Shown in pieces: positions 8,436-9,374 of a stretch of DNA of 9,374 nucleotides. A program made the position numbers and the translations under genes. The notes under the pieces were generated by a model, which was not told where the DNA came from, searched no databases, and worked only from the letters and a program-made list of their open reading frames with translations. The stretch lies in NCBI GenBank assembly GCA_028278625.1, contig JANQDY010000267.1, positions 1 through 9,374 on the forward strand, in the 5' to 3' direction. Position 1 is the stretch's first letter. Every line of letters begins with the position of its first letter. Source of the stretch: Thermodesulfobacteriota bacterium. GTDB lineage: Bacteria > Desulfobacterota > DSM-4660 > Desulfatiglandales > Desulfatiglandaceae.

Positions 8436-8501
8436 AAAAACCCCTGACCCTGTAACGCTGCTTAAATAAGAGAGACGTCCAAAAAAGCCACCAGAGAGTT
8501 C

Positions 8502-8870
8502 CTAACCGATAACATACTTTATAATTTTAATAAGACCCAGGTCGACCAGCCCCAGATAAAAGGAAACAAGAATCGTCAAAACAATCACAACTACCGTGGA
8601 AGCGATCAGTTCCTTCCGGGTAGGCCATTTGACTTTCTTAAGTTCCACTTTGGCCTGCCGCAAGAACGTCGCCACGGTCTTGAAAAGATTACTTCCCCCC
8701 TCAGCAGTTTTGGGTGGTTTGGCGGTCTTCTGAACCACTCTTCTAGCCTTTGTCTCTCTTTGCATCCCGGCCGCTGCAATCCCTGGTGCCGAAACAGACG
8801 CGGCAGTGGGATTTTGCAACTTCTTTTTGGAAGTCTTCTTGCTTTTCGGTTTTCGGCTATTCTTTTTCAT
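8502..8870 (-). CDS. secE: Protein translocase subunit SecE, 122 aa, with a long basic N-terminal tail
   Basis: SecE clamps the two halves of SecY in the inner-membrane translocon. The conserved core is at the C-terminus: an amphipathic helix FLRQAKVELKKVKWPTRKEL (69-88), with the KVKWPTRKE hallmark at 79-87, then a single membrane segment at about 89-110 (STVVVIVLTILVSFYLGLVD). Residues 1-60 are a Lys/Ala/Pro-rich tail of low complexity with no predicted membrane segment. This differs from E. coli SecE, which has two extra membrane helices there, and from the minimal 60-65 aa forms. The ATG at 8870 has GAGGAA 12 bases upstream, a somewhat long spacing; an in-frame ATT closer to it is a less likely start. 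The core identity is certain, the exact N-terminus less so. Confidence 0.95.
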   Translation of the reverse strand: MKKNSRKPKSKKTSKKKLQNPTAASVSAPGIAAAGMQRETKARRVVQKTAKPPKTAEGGSNLFKTVATFLRQAKVELKKVKWPTRKELIASTVVVIVLTILVSFYLGLVDLGLIKIIKYVIG

Positions 8871-8963
8871 TAGCGAATGAATTTCCTCGAAAATCCCGTG
8901 GCGCCGGGGAACTCGTCTGCTGTCAACGTTGTTTTTGCTTCTGCCAAACGCCTCTTAAAAAAA

Positions 8964-9040
8964 TGGCAGGCCAGGAGGGATTCGAACCCCCATCACCCGG
9001 ATTTGGAGTCCGGTGCTCTAGCCGTTAGAGCTACTGGCCT
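8964..9040 (-). tRNA. trnW: tRNA-Trp (anticodon CCA), with encoded 3' CCA
   Basis: The cloverleaf folds fully on the minus strand. The acceptor stem AGGCCAG pairs with CTGGCCT, the D stem is GCTC/GAGC, the anticodon stem is CCGGA/TCCGG around the loop CTCCAAA, and the T arm is GGGGG-TTCGAAT-CCCTC with one G-T pair. The anticodon CCA reads the tryptophan codon UGG, and the discriminator base is G as in other bacterial tRNA-Trp. The 3' CCA is genomically encoded at 8964-8966. It lies 15 nt after rpmG and 93 nt before secE, so it is probably cut out of a longer transcript. A run of seven T follows the CCA directly. Confidence 0.97.
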
Positions 9041-9055
9041 GCATTCGACACCCAA

Positions 9056-9205
9056 TTATTTGGTCTCTCTATGGAGCGTATGGGTTCGGCAAAAAGGGCA
9101 ATACTTCTTAAAACTCAGTTTATCCGGCGTCTTTTTCTTGTTTTTCGTCGTGGTGTAGTTCCTGTTCTTGCAGAGCTCACAGGCCAATGTCGTAATATCT
9201 CGCAT
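9056..9205 (-). CDS. rpmG: Ribosomal protein L33 (bL33), 49 aa, zinc-binding form
   Basis: L33 is a small 50S protein near the E site. The peptide begins [19 protein letters not shown] and ends [14 protein letters not shown]. Four cysteines, at 9, 12, 36 and 39, form two CxxC pairs, so this is the zinc-ribbon (C+) type. The paralogous C- form used under zinc starvation lacks these cysteines. Length is normal. GGAGA lies 11 bases before the ATG, with ACAGG closer. The gene sits between tuf (18 nt upstream) and tRNA-Trp (15 nt downstream), a common arrangement in front of secE. The identity is clear from the cysteine spacing and the basic, Thr/Lys-rich middle. Confidence 0.96.
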   Translation of the reverse strand: MRDITTLACELCKNRNYTTTKNKKKTPDKLSFKKYCPFCRTHTLHRETK

Positions 9206-9223
9206 CCTGTCAGAGATCTCCCG

Positions 9224-9374
9224 TTACTCAATAATTTCGCTGATGACACCGGCGCCGACGGTCCTGCCGCCTTCTCTGATGGCAAAGCGCAATTCCTTTT
9301 CCATGGCGATGGGGGTGATCAGCACAACCTCCATGGCTACATTGTCACCGGGCATCACCATCTCCACGTTTTCA
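9224..9374 (-). CDS. tuf: Elongation factor Tu (C-terminal 49 residues and stop, cut by the window edge)
   Basis: EF-Tu carries aminoacyl-tRNA to the ribosome. Only the end of domain III is present. It reads [20 protein letters not shown] followed by [20 protein letters not shown] and AGVISEIIE, then TAA at 9224-9226. This closely matches the conserved EF-Tu C-terminus (the MPGDN and [16 protein letters not shown] motifs). The gene extends beyond the right edge, so nothing can be said about the GTPase domain. It is the first gene of the series visible here and lies 18 nt before rpmG, so the two are almost certainly on one transcript. Confidence 0.97.
   Translation of the reverse strand, partial: ENVEMVMPGDNVAMEVVLITPIAMEKELRFAIREGGRTVGAGVISEIIE

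Noticed and set aside
8897..8910. CCCG-GCGCCA-CGGG followed by ATTTT between tRNA-Trp and secE as a terminator.
   Set aside because: A four-pair stem and a broken T-tract are too weak, and ending transcription just before secE without a visible new promoter is unlikely.
8898..8926. A perfect TTGACA on the minus strand (8921-8926) as a possible secE promoter.
   Set aside because: The bases 17 nt downstream are CGCCAC and no -10-like hexamer exists at 15-19 nt spacing.
8750..9158. Two plus-strand reading frames of 92-93 codons across the tRNA region, with peptide stretches such as RRDSNPHHPDLES and EGFEPPSPGFGV.
   Set aside because: These are the familiar false proteins obtained by translating the antisense of a tRNA gene. 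The tRNA-Trp cloverleaf explains the sequence fully, and the remainder overlaps secE and rpmG.

Overview
The window holds one uninterrupted block of housekeeping genes, all on the minus strand. In transcription order (right to left) they are: the 3' end of tuf (EF-Tu), rpmG (L33), a tRNA-Trp gene, secE, nusG, rplK (L11), rplA (L1), rplJ (L10), rplL (L7/L12), rpoB and the 5' end of rpoC. I see no convincing gene on the plus strand. Every long plus-strand reading frame lies antisense to a gene that is certain from its protein sequence.

The order tuf-rpmG-trnW-secE-nusG-rplKAJL-rpoBC, the moderate GC content, a C4 zinc-type L33, a SecE with one membrane segment and a long Lys/Ala-rich N-terminus, and a beta subunit carrying both large proteobacterial insertions suggest a Gram-negative bacterium. 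The best guess is a deltaproteobacterium (Desulfobacterota, perhaps a sulfate reducer). This placement is an inference from gene order and protein style, not from a search.

Right part (about 7905-9374): translation elongation (EF-Tu, L33, tRNA-Trp) is linked to protein export (SecE) and transcription elongation (NusG). Gaps are 15-93 nt, and the tRNA appears to be embedded in a protein-coding transcript. Middle (5309-7847): the L11-L1 pair and the L10-L12 pair build the ribosomal L1 and L12 stalks. They are separated by the only long gap (448 nt), whose downstream part folds into a recognisable L10 leader, the autoregulatory mRNA site. Left part (1-5197): rpoB and the start of rpoC encode the two catalytic subunits of RNA polymerase. 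rpoC begins with TTG.

Most of the window is ordinary core genome and I find no hidden defence, mobile or biosynthetic system. The points worth a second look are: (1) an enlarged beta subunit (1434 aa) that seems to carry a third copy of a small repeat in its first lineage-specific insertion; (2) short reading frames bridging the rplL-rpoB and rpoB-rpoC gaps; (3) alternative hairpins between the L10 leader and the rplJ ribosome binding site; (4) about 290 nt of unexplained sequence downstream of rplA; and (5) a T7 run directly after the tRNA CCA end.
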